A stretch of 8,069 nucleotides of DNA from Rhizorhabdus sp. (GCA_004297635.1 SCUQ01000370.1:1-8069); one strand, 5' to 3'. Shown: positions 1 to 6,870, counted from the first letter of the stretch. Made by a program: numbers and translations. Notes: generated by a model not told the origin, from the letters alone.

Positions 1-196
1 TTGGTTGTTCTGCCGGGCTGAGGAAAAGAACATCGTCATGAAATTCAAAAGCGATTAGGTAGTTCTCTTCAGCTCGATGCCTTTGCATCATTTCACAGAA
101 AGCCCAATCTTTCTGATAGTCGAATCGGGTCGACGCGTCAGAGCCCGCCGTCTCCCTCTGCGGCTTTTTTGTCAGGTCTGCGAACAAATCCCCCAT
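1..196 (-). CDS. DUF4297-type (Cap4-like) dsDNA nuclease domain protein, N-terminal part only
   Basis: The gene is cut by the left edge; 65 codons are visible, starting at the ATG at 196-194. It is the first Met after an in-frame TGA at 247-245; the ribosome site is weak (GGGTGG). The product begins MGDLFADLTKKPQRET, and residues 25-36 read FDYQKDWAFCEM, followed by ENYLIAFEFHDDVLFLSP (44-61). From memory this matches the N-terminus of DUF4297 domains: an RDT-G-D stretch, an F-Y-Q-DWA helix, then a strand with FEFHDDV. In this family that Asp-rich strand supplies the first acidic residue of a PD-(D/E)xK-like site; the following Q-x-K strand would lie just outside the window. DUF4297 is the endonuclease domain of the CBASS effector Cap4, where it is fused to a SAVED sensor, and also occurs with HerA-type ATPases. 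Which architecture applies cannot be seen. Base composition is AT-richer than the rest of the window (about 43% GC in the first 60 bases), consistent with acquisition. Confidence 0.72.
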   Translation of the reverse strand, partial: MGDLFADLTKKPQRETAGSDASTRFDYQKDWAFCEMMQRHRAEENYLIAFEFHDDVLFLSPAEQP

Positions 197-486
197 CGGC
201 CACCCAGGGTGCCATTTTCGGCGGCGTTCGCCAACGATTATTGTTCAGCTTTGGCCGAGGCAGTCTCTTACGGGGCTGTAGCGGGCCTTCCGGGTCGAAA
301 ATTATGCTCGCAACCCTATTGCCGATTTTGTCGTATCTTTCGCCTTATGACTGGCAGCTTTCAGGCTGGTGGTGCTGGGCATCGAATGACCGATTTTAGG
401 GCGCAAAGCCGTCGAACCAATCGAACGCATCCCTGACGATATGTAACGCAACATCGCCAGCCGGCCCTCACATCCCCTGCCCCGAT
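197..486. other. AT-richer non-coding stretch between the nuclease gene and the MgtC gene
   Basis: I find no supportable gene here. The short plus-strand frames have no recognisable product and overlap the start of the minus-strand nuclease gene. GC is about 45% at 301-360, against roughly 60-72% in blocks sampled from the mgtC and polyketide synthase genes, so this stretch shares the composition of the nuclease gene. It must contain that gene's promoter. CATAAT on the minus strand (306-301) could be a -10 element, but no good -35 lies at the right distance. The 3' side receives the end of the MgtC gene; I see no clear terminator there. Confidence 0.5.
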
Positions 487-1170
487 TCAGCCTTTGTCCA
501 AATCGAACCCAATCACATCGGGATTGGACCGCAAGCTCCGTGTCAGCAGATCTTCCTTATCCGCCGTGGTCCCGCCGATCGTCGCGCGGATTTCGTAGAT
601 GTCCCCATCGAGCCGTTGCGAGGCGTCGAGATGCCGTATGCCATGGGCGGCAAGCAGGGCGGCGAAGCTTGCGGGCGTATCGTCCGCCCCCCGCCGGTAG
701 CGCACGCTGAGCTGAGCGAAACGGCGCTGCGGCAAGAGCCGTTCGCTCACGCCTGCGGCGGCGAGCACCAGCAGGGTCGCGATGGTGGCGCCGATAGCGA
801 GGACATAGAAGCCGACGCCGAACAATATTCCGAGCGCCGATGTGGTCCAGAGCGAGGCTGCGGTCGTCAACCCGCGAACCGACAACCCCTCCTTGAAGAT
901 CACGCCGCCGCACAGGAATCCGATCCCCGTCAGTACGCCATGGGCCATGCGGACCGGATCGATCCGGATGATGTCGTTGGGCGTGTCCGTCAGCCAATGC
1001 ACCTGATGCACGGCGGCGAGCATCAGCAATCCGGACGACAGGCCGACCAGGATATGGGTGCGGAACCCCGCGGGGCTCGCGCGATATTCGCGCTCCGCGC
1101 CGATGAGGCCGCCTGCTGCGGCGGCCCCGATCATGGGTATCATCAGGTCAAGCGTTTCGATGTCCATCAT
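487..1170 (-). CDS. MgtC/SapB family inner-membrane protein
   Basis: This is a complete 227-residue protein, the usual length for the family. The N-terminal half is the MgtC/SapB membrane domain: a helix at about 8-26 leading into GGLIGAEREYR (20-30), then AGFRTHILVG and a second helix to about 56, then GVLTGIGFLCGGVIFKEG and VRGLTTAASLW, the family's signature, with further helices to about residue 141. The remaining residues form a soluble C-terminal domain resembling the ACT-like tail of MgtC proteins. In Salmonella and Mycobacterium, MgtC helps survival in low magnesium and inside host cells, partly by inhibiting the F-type ATP synthase; many environmental bacteria carry homologues of unknown role, and this is likely one of those. 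Two ATGs lie side by side at 1170 and 1167; the second is better spaced from GAGG. It is transcribed divergently from the small gene at 1384, and no magnesium transporter gene is adjacent. Confidence 0.9.
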   Translation of the reverse strand: MMDIETLDLMIPMIGAAAAGGLIGAEREYRASPAGFRTHILVGLSSGLLMLAAVHQVHWLTDTPNDIIRIDPVRMAHGVLTGIGFLCGGVIFKEGLSVRGLTTAASLWTTSALGILFGVGFYVLAIGATIATLLVLAAAGVSERLLPQRRFAQLSVRYRRGADDTPASFAALLAAHGIRHLDASQRLDGDIYEIRATIGGTTADKEDLLTRSLRSNPDVIGFDLDKG

Positions 1171-1383
1171 ACCTCGCTGCGTCGCCTCTAAACGGCATGC
1201 GGGGTGGATGGTTCAAATGCGGCGCAGCCGCCGGGCGGTAAGTCCGCCGTCTTCGGGGTGAAGCTCGGCCCCGTTCACAGGGCAGGCGTCAGGCAGACTA
1301 GTATCATGTTCTGTTTTTGTTCTTGCATTGTAGGAAATTTCCTATCAGGCTCCTCGGCCATTCTTCCAAGCCGAGTGCCACCC
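1171..1383. promoter_or_regulatory. Divergent intergenic region of mgtC-like gene and the small gene at 1384
   Basis: This 213-bp gap lies between two divergently transcribed genes, so both promoters should be here. The part next to mgtC is GC-rich and holds a short hairpin (GGCGG at 1234-1238, CCGCC at 1244-1248). The part nearer 1384 is AT-rich (roughly 1300-1345) and carries the perfect palindrome listed separately. No -35/-10 pair stands out. An upstream in-frame ATG at 1306 exists for the plus-strand gene, but using it would place the palindrome inside the coding sequence and add a Cys-rich, unlikely N-terminus. Confidence 0.45.
1331..1344. promoter_or_regulatory. Perfect 14-bp palindrome, candidate operator
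   Basis: TAGGAAATTTCCTA reads the same on both strands with no mismatch. It is about 40 bp upstream of the ATG at 1384, in the AT-rich end of the divergent gap, where a promoter would be expected. Uninterrupted dyads of this size are typical sites for dimeric helix-turn-helix repressors. No regulator gene lies beside it, so the binding protein is unknown. It is too short and loopless to be a terminator. Confidence 0.45.
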
Positions 1384-1665
1384 ATGACCGCAAAGACCAC
1401 GCCCCCTGCCCCGGACAATAGCGCCGAACTGTCCGGCCATATGGCGGAGATGAGCGATATCCTGATCGCCCAGGCCCGCGAGCTGAACATGATCTTCACC
1501 GCCATGACCGGGCAGACGAAGAAGAATCTCGTCGACTGGCCCGGCATCGCGCGCTCCTACGCCCATCTCGCCATTCGCGCGCAGGCCAATTGCCGCGCCT
1601 CGCTGGAGGCGGTGGCGCGGGTCGAGCGGGCGGCGCGCACCGGGCGCGATGACGATGCCGATTGA
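1384..1665 (+). CDS. Small helical protein of unknown function, upstream partner of the HGGXG gene
   Basis: This frame encodes 93 residues. After a Pro/Thr-rich N-terminus, residues from about 14 to 84 are predicted by eye to be almost entirely helical, with no membrane segment, signal peptide or catalytic motif. The stretch LAIRAQANCRASLEAVARV (from about residue 61) resembles a pattern I recall from small alphaproteobacterial proteins encoded just upstream of HGGXG-motif proteins, with a LALKAQAQCRATLETLA-like core; this is recollection, not a search result. The start at 1384 was chosen because it gives a conventional N-terminus; its ribosome site is weak. The end overlaps the next gene's first candidate start (ATG at 1649) by 17 bp, so the two are probably translated together. 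Such pairs are often found near phage-like genes, but nothing else phage-like is present here. Confidence 0.6.
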   Translation: MTAKTTPPAPDNSAELSGHMAEMSDILIAQARELNMIFTAMTGQTKKNLVDWPGIARSYAHLAIRAQANCRASLEAVARVERAARTGRDDDAD

Positions 1666-1948
1666 ACCGACGGCCCATCGAAAAATCGAAAAACGCGCGG
1701 ACAACCCCATGCAACCGGAAATCCTGGCCAATGCGCCCCGCTGCGGCGCCCGCACGCGGGCCGGATCGCCCTGCCGCGCACCGGCGGTCGGCGGCGCCCG
1801 CCGCTGCCGGATGCACGGCGGCAAGGGCAGCGGCGCGCCGCGCGGCAACCGCAATGCCCATAAGCATGGTTTCCGTTCCGCCGAGATCATCGGGATCGCC
1901 CGCTATCTGCGCGAAACGAGTCAGGCCCTGCGGACTTTGAAGGCCTGC
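1649..1948 (+). CDS. HGGXG-motif small Cys/His protein; natural stop not found
   Basis: The recognisable protein runs from ATG 1649 (or the internal ATG at 1709) to about LRTLKA near 1945. Counting from 1709 it has C12-GARTRAGSP-C22, then RRC33RMH36GGKGSG and GNRNAHKHG (46-54). The C-x9-C-x10-C-x2-H spacing could bind a metal, and HGG-x-G followed by GNRNA-KHG is the hallmark of the HGGXG family, usually about 100 residues and of unknown function, often near phage or mobile genes. No start has a good ribosome site; 1649 is favoured by overlap with the previous gene. The oddity is the end: the frame has no stop until 5231-5233, because it continues in mirror phase through the antisense of the pnt operon. 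The end given here is where family resemblance fades, not a stop codon. A TGA at 1938-1940 lies in the +1 frame, so a one-base change near the end, or a stop changed to TGC at 1946, could explain it. Confidence 0.6.
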
Positions 1949-2087
1949 TACCTACCCACCTTCACCGGCGAGCGAGACACAGGGCCCAGCGAAGCCGAGA
2001 CCTCGCCGGCTCTACCACCTCCCACAAGCGGGACAGGTAAAGTTGGGCGGCCCGAGGGTGGGTCGACATTTCATCCAGACCGAGCCG

Positions 2088-2163
2088 AAAAGTGTGATTT
2101 TCGAGCACCGGAGCGCAGCGTACGCAAAGTATGTGAGCACCGGAGCGCAGAAAAGCGCGCTTT
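2088..2163. repeat. Paired 16-bp direct repeat with central hairpin and flanking dyads
   Basis: GAGCACCGGAGCGCAG occurs twice without mismatch, at 2103-2118 and 2135-2150. The 16-bp spacer between them (2119-2134) can form a hairpin: CGTAC, loop GCAAA, GTATG, with one G-T pair. Outside the pair lie two similar AT/GC/AT blocks, AAAGTGTGATTTT (2089-2101) and the perfect 12-bp palindrome AAAGCGCGCTTT (2152-2163). In RNA, GUGUGAUUUU can pair with AAAAGCGCGC through two G-U pairs and one mismatch. The whole looks like one designed unit of about 76 bp between convergent genes, the usual site of dispersed REP-like elements. I recall similar strings between genes in sphingomonad genomes, but copy number could not be checked. 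Confidence 0.6.
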
Positions 2164-2175
2164 GCAGGCCGGTAT

Positions 2176-2196
2176 GGGCGGAACGGCGGCCCGCCC
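2176..2196 (-). terminator. Hairpin immediately after pntB, possible terminator
   Basis: GGGCGG (2176-2181) and CCGCCC (2191-2196) form a 6-bp GC stem with a 9-nt loop, directly behind the pntB stop codon on the minus strand. No T-run follows at once, but the minus strand then reaches GCGCGCTTTT within the adjacent repeat (2160-2151), which could complete termination. Position supports a role in ending the operon transcript; the structure alone is modest. Confidence 0.35.
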
Positions 2197-2197
2197 G

Positions 2198-3616
2198 TCA
2201 GTGCGCCATCGCCTTGACGATCTCCTCGACCATCTTCTTGGCGTCGCCCAGCAGCATCATCGTGTTGTCCATGTAGAACACGTCATTGTCGACGCCGGCA
2301 TAGCCGACACCGCCCATCGAACGCTTCACGAACAGCACGGTCTTCGCCTTCTCGACGTCGAGGATCGGCATGCCGTAGATCGGCGACGTCTTGTCGGTCT
2401 TCGCGGCCGGATTGGTCACGTCGTTGGCGCCGATCACGAAGGCGACATCGGTCTGGCTGAACTCGCTGTTGATGTCCTCCAGCTCGAACACCTCGTCATA
2501 GGAAACATTCGCCTCGGCCAGCAGCACGTTCATATGGCCGGGCATGCGCCCCGCGACCGGGTGGATCGCATATTTCACCTTGACGCCCTCGGCCTTCAGC
2601 AGGTCGCCCATCTCGCGCAGCACATGCTGCGCCTGGCTGACCGCCATGCCGTAGCCGGGCACGATGATGACCTGTTCGGCCTGGCCCATCAGGAAGGCGG
2701 CATCCTCGGCGGAGCCGCGCTTCCACGGGCGCTGCTCCTTGGGAGCGCCGCCCGCCGCCGCGCCGGCATCGCCGCCGAAGCCGCCCGCGATCACGCTGAT
2801 GAAGCTGCGGTTCATCGCCTTGCACATGATGTAGCTGAGGATCGCGCCCGAGCTGCCGACCAGTGCGCCGGTGATGATCATCGCGGTGTTGTGCAGGGTG
2901 AAGCCCATCGCCGCCGCGGCCCAGCCCGAATAGCTGTTGAGCATCGAGACGACCACCGGCATGTCCGCGCCGCCGATCGGGATGATCAGCAGGAAGCCGA
3001 TCAGGAAGCTGAGCGCGGTGATGGTGAAGAACACCCAATGCGCGTCGTCGGTCAGGAAATAGCCGATCAGGCCGATGATCGCGGCGAGCGTGCCCAGGTT
3101 GATCACGTGCCGCGCGGGCAGCATGATCGGCGATCCGGACATATTGCCGTTGAGCTTCAGGAAGGCGATCACCGATCCCGAGAAGGTGATCGCGCCGATC
3201 GCGACGCCCAGCCCCATCTCGATCCGGCTGACCTGCTGGATATGGCCGGTCGCGAAATCGAGGATGCCGAACGCTTCGGGATTGAGGAAGGCGGCCGCCG
3301 CCACCAGCACCGCCGCGAGGCCGACCAGCGAGTGGAAGGCGGCGACGAGCTGCGGCATGTCCGTCATCGCGATCTTGCGCGCGGTGACGATGCCGATCAC
3401 CGCGCCGATCGCGATGGCGATGCTGATCTCGATCAGCCCGGTGCCGTGCAGCACCAGCGTGGTCGCGACCGCGATGAGCATGCCCAGCATGCCGAAGCGA
3501 TTGCCCTTGCGCGAGCTGGCCGGGCTGGAAAGCCCGCGCAGCGCCAGGATGAAGAGGACGCCCGAAACCAGATAGGCGAGCGATGCCCAGGCGGGCGTGG
3601 CGGCGAGTTCATGCAT
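2198..3616 (-). CDS. pntB: NAD(P) transhydrogenase subunit beta
   Basis: This 472-residue protein is full length for PntB. With PntAA and PntAB it forms the inner-membrane proton-translocating transhydrogenase, which uses proton entry to drive hydride transfer from NADH to NADP+. The first two thirds form the membrane domain II, with many hydrophobic helices up to about residue 265. After a short Gly/Ala linker and KEQRPWK comes domain III, the NADP(H)-binding part: GYGMAVSQAQ, then GRMPGHMNVLLAEANVSY, then FVIGANDVTNPAAKT, GMPILDVEKA, and KRSMGGVGYAGVDN with NTMMLLGDAKK near the end. These are the conserved NADP-site segments of the family. The ATG at 3616 has a good ribosome site (AGGGGGA). 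It is the last gene of the operon, 21 bp after pntAB, and ends beside a hairpin. The minus-strand frame keeps almost no TTA, CTA or TCA codons, which explains the long open frame opposite it. Confidence 0.97.
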   Translation of the reverse strand: MHELAATPAWASLAYLVSGVLFILALRGLSSPASSRKGNRFGMLGMLIAVATTLVLHGTGLIEISIAIAIGAVIGIVTARKIAMTDMPQLVAAFHSLVGLAAVLVAAAAFLNPEAFGILDFATGHIQQVSRIEMGLGVAIGAITFSGSVIAFLKLNGNMSGSPIMLPARHVINLGTLAAIIGLIGYFLTDDAHWVFFTITALSFLIGFLLIIPIGGADMPVVVSMLNSYSGWAAAAMGFTLHNTAMIITGALVGSSGAILSYIMCKAMNRSFISVIAGGFGGDAGAAAGGAPKEQRPWKRGSAEDAAFLMGQAEQVIIVPGYGMAVSQAQHVLREMGDLLKAEGVKVKYAIHPVAGRMPGHMNVLLAEANVSYDEVFELEDINSEFSQTDVAFVIGANDVTNPAAKTDKTSPIYGMPILDVEKAKTVLFVKRSMGGVGYAGVDNDVFYMDNTMMLLGDAKKMVEEIVKAMAH

Positions 3617-3637
3617 GTCGTTTCCCCCTGCCGAGCC

Positions 3638-3925
3638 CTAGGACTTCTTTTCTTTTTTCTTGTACATCGCCAGCATCCGCTCCGTGACGGCAAAGCCGCC
3701 GAAGATGTTGATGCTCGCGAAGACGACCGCGACCAGCCCCAGATATTTGGCGGTCGCGCTGCCGGCGGCGGCGCTGGCGATCAGCGCGCCGACGATGATC
3801 ACCGAAGAGATCGCGTTCGTCACCGCCATCAGCGGCGTGTGCAGCGCCGGCGTCACCGACCAGACGACATAATAGCCGACGAAGCAGGCCATGACGAAGA
3901 TCGAGAGGATCGAGATGAAATCCAT
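3638..3925 (-). CDS. pntAB: NAD(P) transhydrogenase subunit alpha part 2 (membrane part)
   Basis: This 95-residue protein has three hydrophobic segments (about 3-25, 37-56 and 60-78) and a Lys-rich cytoplasmic tail. The stretch TPALHTPLMAVTNAISSV (25-42) is the conserved start of the alpha-subunit part of domain II, which completes the proton channel together with PntB. In E. coli this region is fused to the NAD-binding domain in one PntA chain; here, as in Rhodospirillum rubrum, it is a separate gene, so the enzyme has three subunits. The ATG at 3925 follows a strong purine-rich ribosome site (GGGAAAGGGAAG). It sits 21 bp after pntAA and 21 bp before pntB, clearly within one transcript. Confidence 0.95.
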   Translation of the reverse strand: MDFISILSIFVMACFVGYYVVWSVTPALHTPLMAVTNAISSVIIVGALIASAAAGSATAKYLGLVAVVFASINIFGGFAVTERMLAMYKKKEKKS

Positions 3926-3946
3926 GGGTCTTCCCTTTCCCTCGCG

Positions 3947-5083
3947 TCAGCCGAGCAGCCGCGGATTGACGACCTTGCCGCCCTGGGTGAGGCGGACGGC
4001 ATTGCCGATCTCCTCGTCGAGCACCGGCTTGCCGGCGTCCTTGTCCCAGAAGGCGCTGAGGAAGTTGAACAGATTCTTGGAGAACAGCGCCGAGGCATCG
4101 GCCGCCAGCGTCCCCGCCATGTTCTTCGCGCCGATGATCTTCACGCCGTGGCGGACGACCGTCTCGCCCGATACCGCGCCCTCGACATTGCCGCCGCTTT
4201 CGGCCGCCAGGTCGACGATCACCGATCCCGGCCGCATCGTCGCCAGCTGCGCGTCGGAAATCAGCCGCGGCGCCGGGCGCCCCGGGATCAGCGCGGTGGT
4301 GATGACGATATCCTGCTTGGCGATGTGCGCGGATACCAGCTCGGCCTGCGCCTTCTGATATTCCTCCGACATCTCGGTGGCATAGCCGCCCGATCCCTCG
4401 CCCTCGATGCCCTGCACCGATTCGACGAAGATCGGCTTGGCGCCCAGCGACATGATCTGCTCGCGGGTGGCGGAGCGCACGTCGGTCGCGGAGACCTGCG
4501 CGCCCAGCCGCCGTGCGGTGGCGATCGCCTGGAGGCCGGCGACGCCGACGCCCATGATGAAGGCGCGGGCCGCCGATACCGTGCCCGCCGCGGTCATCAT
4601 CATCGGGAAGGCGCGGCCATATTCGGCCGCCGCCAGCAGCACCGCCTTGTAGCCGGCGAGGTTCGACTGCGACGAGAGGATGTCCATCGACTGCGCACGG
4701 GTGATGCGCGGCATGAACTCCATCGCCAGCGCCTCATAGCCCTTCGCGGCATAGGCATCGACGCGGGCGCGCCCGCCATTTTCTCCGGCGCCGAACGGGT
4801 TCAGCCCGGCGACGATCCACGCTCCCGGCTTCGCGCCGGTCAGACTGTCGGGATCGGGCCCCTGCACGCCCAGGACGATGTCGGCGTCCTTCAGCGTCGC
4901 ATCGCGGGTGCCCAGGGTGGCGCCCGCGGCCTCATAATCGGCATCGGAGATCGAGGCGCCTTCGCCGGCGCCCTTTTCCACGGCCATCGCGGCGCCCAGC
5001 GCGGTGAATTTCTTCACCGTCTCGGGCGTGGCGGCCACGCGGCTTTCCCCAGCCGCGGCCTCCCTCAATACGGCAATCTTCAA
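3947..5083 (-). CDS. pntAA: NAD(P) transhydrogenase subunit alpha part 1 (NAD-binding)
   Basis: The 378-residue product is domain I, the soluble NAD(H)-binding part of the transhydrogenase, related to alanine dehydrogenase. It starts MKIAVLREAAAGESRVAATP, as the family does. PRITRAQSMDILSSQSNLAGY (125-145) covers the conserved region contacting the nicotinamide. GVGVAG (178-183) is the dinucleotide-binding loop, and D201 at the end of the second strand is the acidic residue expected for NAD rather than NADP. The protein has no membrane helix and docks on the cytoplasmic face of PntAB/PntB. The start is a TTG at 5083-5081: no ATG gives this conserved N-terminus, and AAGGGC lies upstream at good distance, inside the end of the preceding gene. 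Only four bases separate it from the stop of the oxidase subunit IV gene, so translation is probably coupled. The rare start may tune subunit amounts. Confidence 0.95.
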   Translation of the reverse strand: MKIAVLREAAAGESRVAATPETVKKFTALGAAMAVEKGAGEGASISDADYEAAGATLGTRDATLKDADIVLGVQGPDPDSLTGAKPGAWIVAGLNPFGAGENGGRARVDAYAAKGYEALAMEFMPRITRAQSMDILSSQSNLAGYKAVLLAAAEYGRAFPMMMTAAGTVSAARAFIMGVGVAGLQAIATARRLGAQVSATDVRSATREQIMSLGAKPIFVESVQGIEGEGSGGYATEMSEEYQKAQAELVSAHIAKQDIVITTALIPGRPAPRLISDAQLATMRPGSVIVDLAAESGGNVEGAVSGETVVRHGVKIIGAKNMAGTLAADASALFSKNLFNFLSAFWDKDAGKPVLDEEIGNAVRLTQGGKVVNPRLLG

Positions 5084-5087
5084 GCGA

Positions 5088-5231
5088 TCAGCCCTTGGGC
5101 GCGATCAGGAAGACGACGAGCAGACCGGTCAGGGCGCTCAGCACCGTGCCGACCTTCAGCATGGTCAGGAAGCCCGAATAGGTCTGGTTATGGGCCTTGT
5201 AATCCATCGGCGCACCGTGATCGTCGGACAT
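5088..5231 (-). CDS. aa3-type cytochrome c oxidase subunit IV
   Basis: This short gene encodes 47 residues. A polar N-terminus, MSDDHGAPMDYKAHNQTY, is followed by a single membrane helix from about residue 21 to 44 and a short positive end (APKG). This is the layout of the bacterial aa3-type cytochrome oxidase subunit IV family (COX4_pro_2), a single-helix peptide that packs against the oxidase core and is not needed for catalysis in Paracoccus. The ATG at 5231 has a strong ribosome site (GGGGGGA). It is the first gene of the transhydrogenase operon, four bases ahead of pntAA; this pairing is one I know from other alphaproteobacterial genomes. No other oxidase gene is in the window, so the operon supplies this peptide apart from the main cta genes, or the peptide has a role in the transhydrogenase itself. 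Confidence 0.88.
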   Translation of the reverse strand: MSDDHGAPMDYKAHNQTYSGFLTMLKVGTVLSALTGLLVVFLIAPKG

Positions 5232-5388
5232 AATTCCCCCCGCAAGCTGTCAGCAGATTTCGGGCGTCCTTCTAGACGCAAGCGGGTGTGCGCCTCAAGG
5301 CCAAATGGATCATCGCGCGTTCAATGCTTTAGTGATTCAATTTTGCTTAGCTTTTCAACGCTAAAGCTCGCCTGGAAGGGAGTAGCGG
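5232..5388. promoter_or_regulatory. Divergent promoter region of the pnt operon and the sigma-54 regulator
   Basis: This 157-bp gap separates the divergently transcribed cytochrome oxidase subunit IV/pnt operon and the response regulator gene, so it should hold both promoters. The half next to the regulator is AT-rich (5320-5366) and carries the inverted repeat listed separately; the half next to the operon is GC-rich. On the minus strand TTGAGG and TCTAGA are spaced 16 bp apart (within about 5300-5263) and are the best, still weak, promoter candidate for the pnt operon. I see no -24/-12 sigma-54 site on the plus strand. Confidence 0.5.
5326..5367. promoter_or_regulatory. Inverted repeat upstream of the response regulator, candidate operator
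   Basis: GCTTTAGTG (5326-5334) and CGCTAAAGC (5359-5367) are inverted copies with one mismatch; their centres are 33 bp apart, about three helical turns, so both arms face the same side of the DNA. Three TTCAA pentamers (5320, 5336, 5354) recur at 16-18 bp steps in the same stretch, and GCTTAGC (5345-5351) sits between the arms. It ends 21 bp before the regulator's ATG. This fits a dimer-bound site such as that of the Fis-type domain of the regulator itself, though no evidence ties them. Confidence 0.4.
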
Positions 5389-6837
<1,449 letters not shown>

Positions 6838-6850
6838 CGACGGCCATTGC

Positions 6851-6870
6851 CCCATGGCCCGCGCCATGGG
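6851..6870 (+). promoter_or_regulatory. Perfect hairpin between the regulator and the polyketide synthase
   Basis: CCCATGGC (6851-6858) and GCCATGGG (6863-6870) form an 8-bp perfect stem around a CCGC loop, 13 bp after the regulator's stop and 30 bp before the synthase's start. No T-run follows, so it is not a standard terminator; it could weaken read-through, protect an mRNA end, or be a protein site. Its position and lack of mismatch make chance less likely. Confidence 0.45.

Larger units (their letters stand above)
1949..2197. other. Intergenic stretch between the HGGXG gene and pntB
   Basis: About 250 bp between two convergent genes, with no recognisable gene. It contains an 8-bp inverted repeat with a 29-nt loop (CCGGCGAG at 1965-1972, CTCGCCGG at 2002-2009), the paired 16-bp repeat unit at 2088-2163, and a hairpin just after the pntB stop. 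All three are listed separately or judged weak. One plus-strand frame happens to be open throughout, but its translation is compositionally odd and matches nothing I know. Confidence 0.5.

Noticed and set aside
1..58. C-terminal end of a plus-strand gene stopping at TAG 56-58
   Set aside because: The short open frame is not distinctive, while the minus strand here gives a clear family match in the DUF4297 frame.
139..170. Hairpin followed by six T residues, like a plus-strand terminator
   Set aside because: The stem is only 4-5 bp and lies inside the coding part of the nuclease gene; the T-run encodes Lys codons on the minus strand.
77..436. A 119-residue plus-strand frame at the left end
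   Set aside because: It overlaps the minus-strand DUF4297-type gene, has no ribosome site or recognisable domain, and its Arg/Pro-rich start is the antisense of the real frame.
1965..2009. 8-bp inverted repeat as terminator of the HGGXG gene
   Set aside because: The loop is 29 nt and no T-run follows; in this GC-rich sequence an 8-bp GC stem is weak evidence.
1649..5233. A single 1194-residue protein on the plus strand
   Set aside because: Beyond about 1948 the translation is rich in Arg, His, Asp and Gly with no domain, and most of it is the exact mirror frame of four well-supported minus-strand genes. Only the N-terminal HGGXG part is credible.
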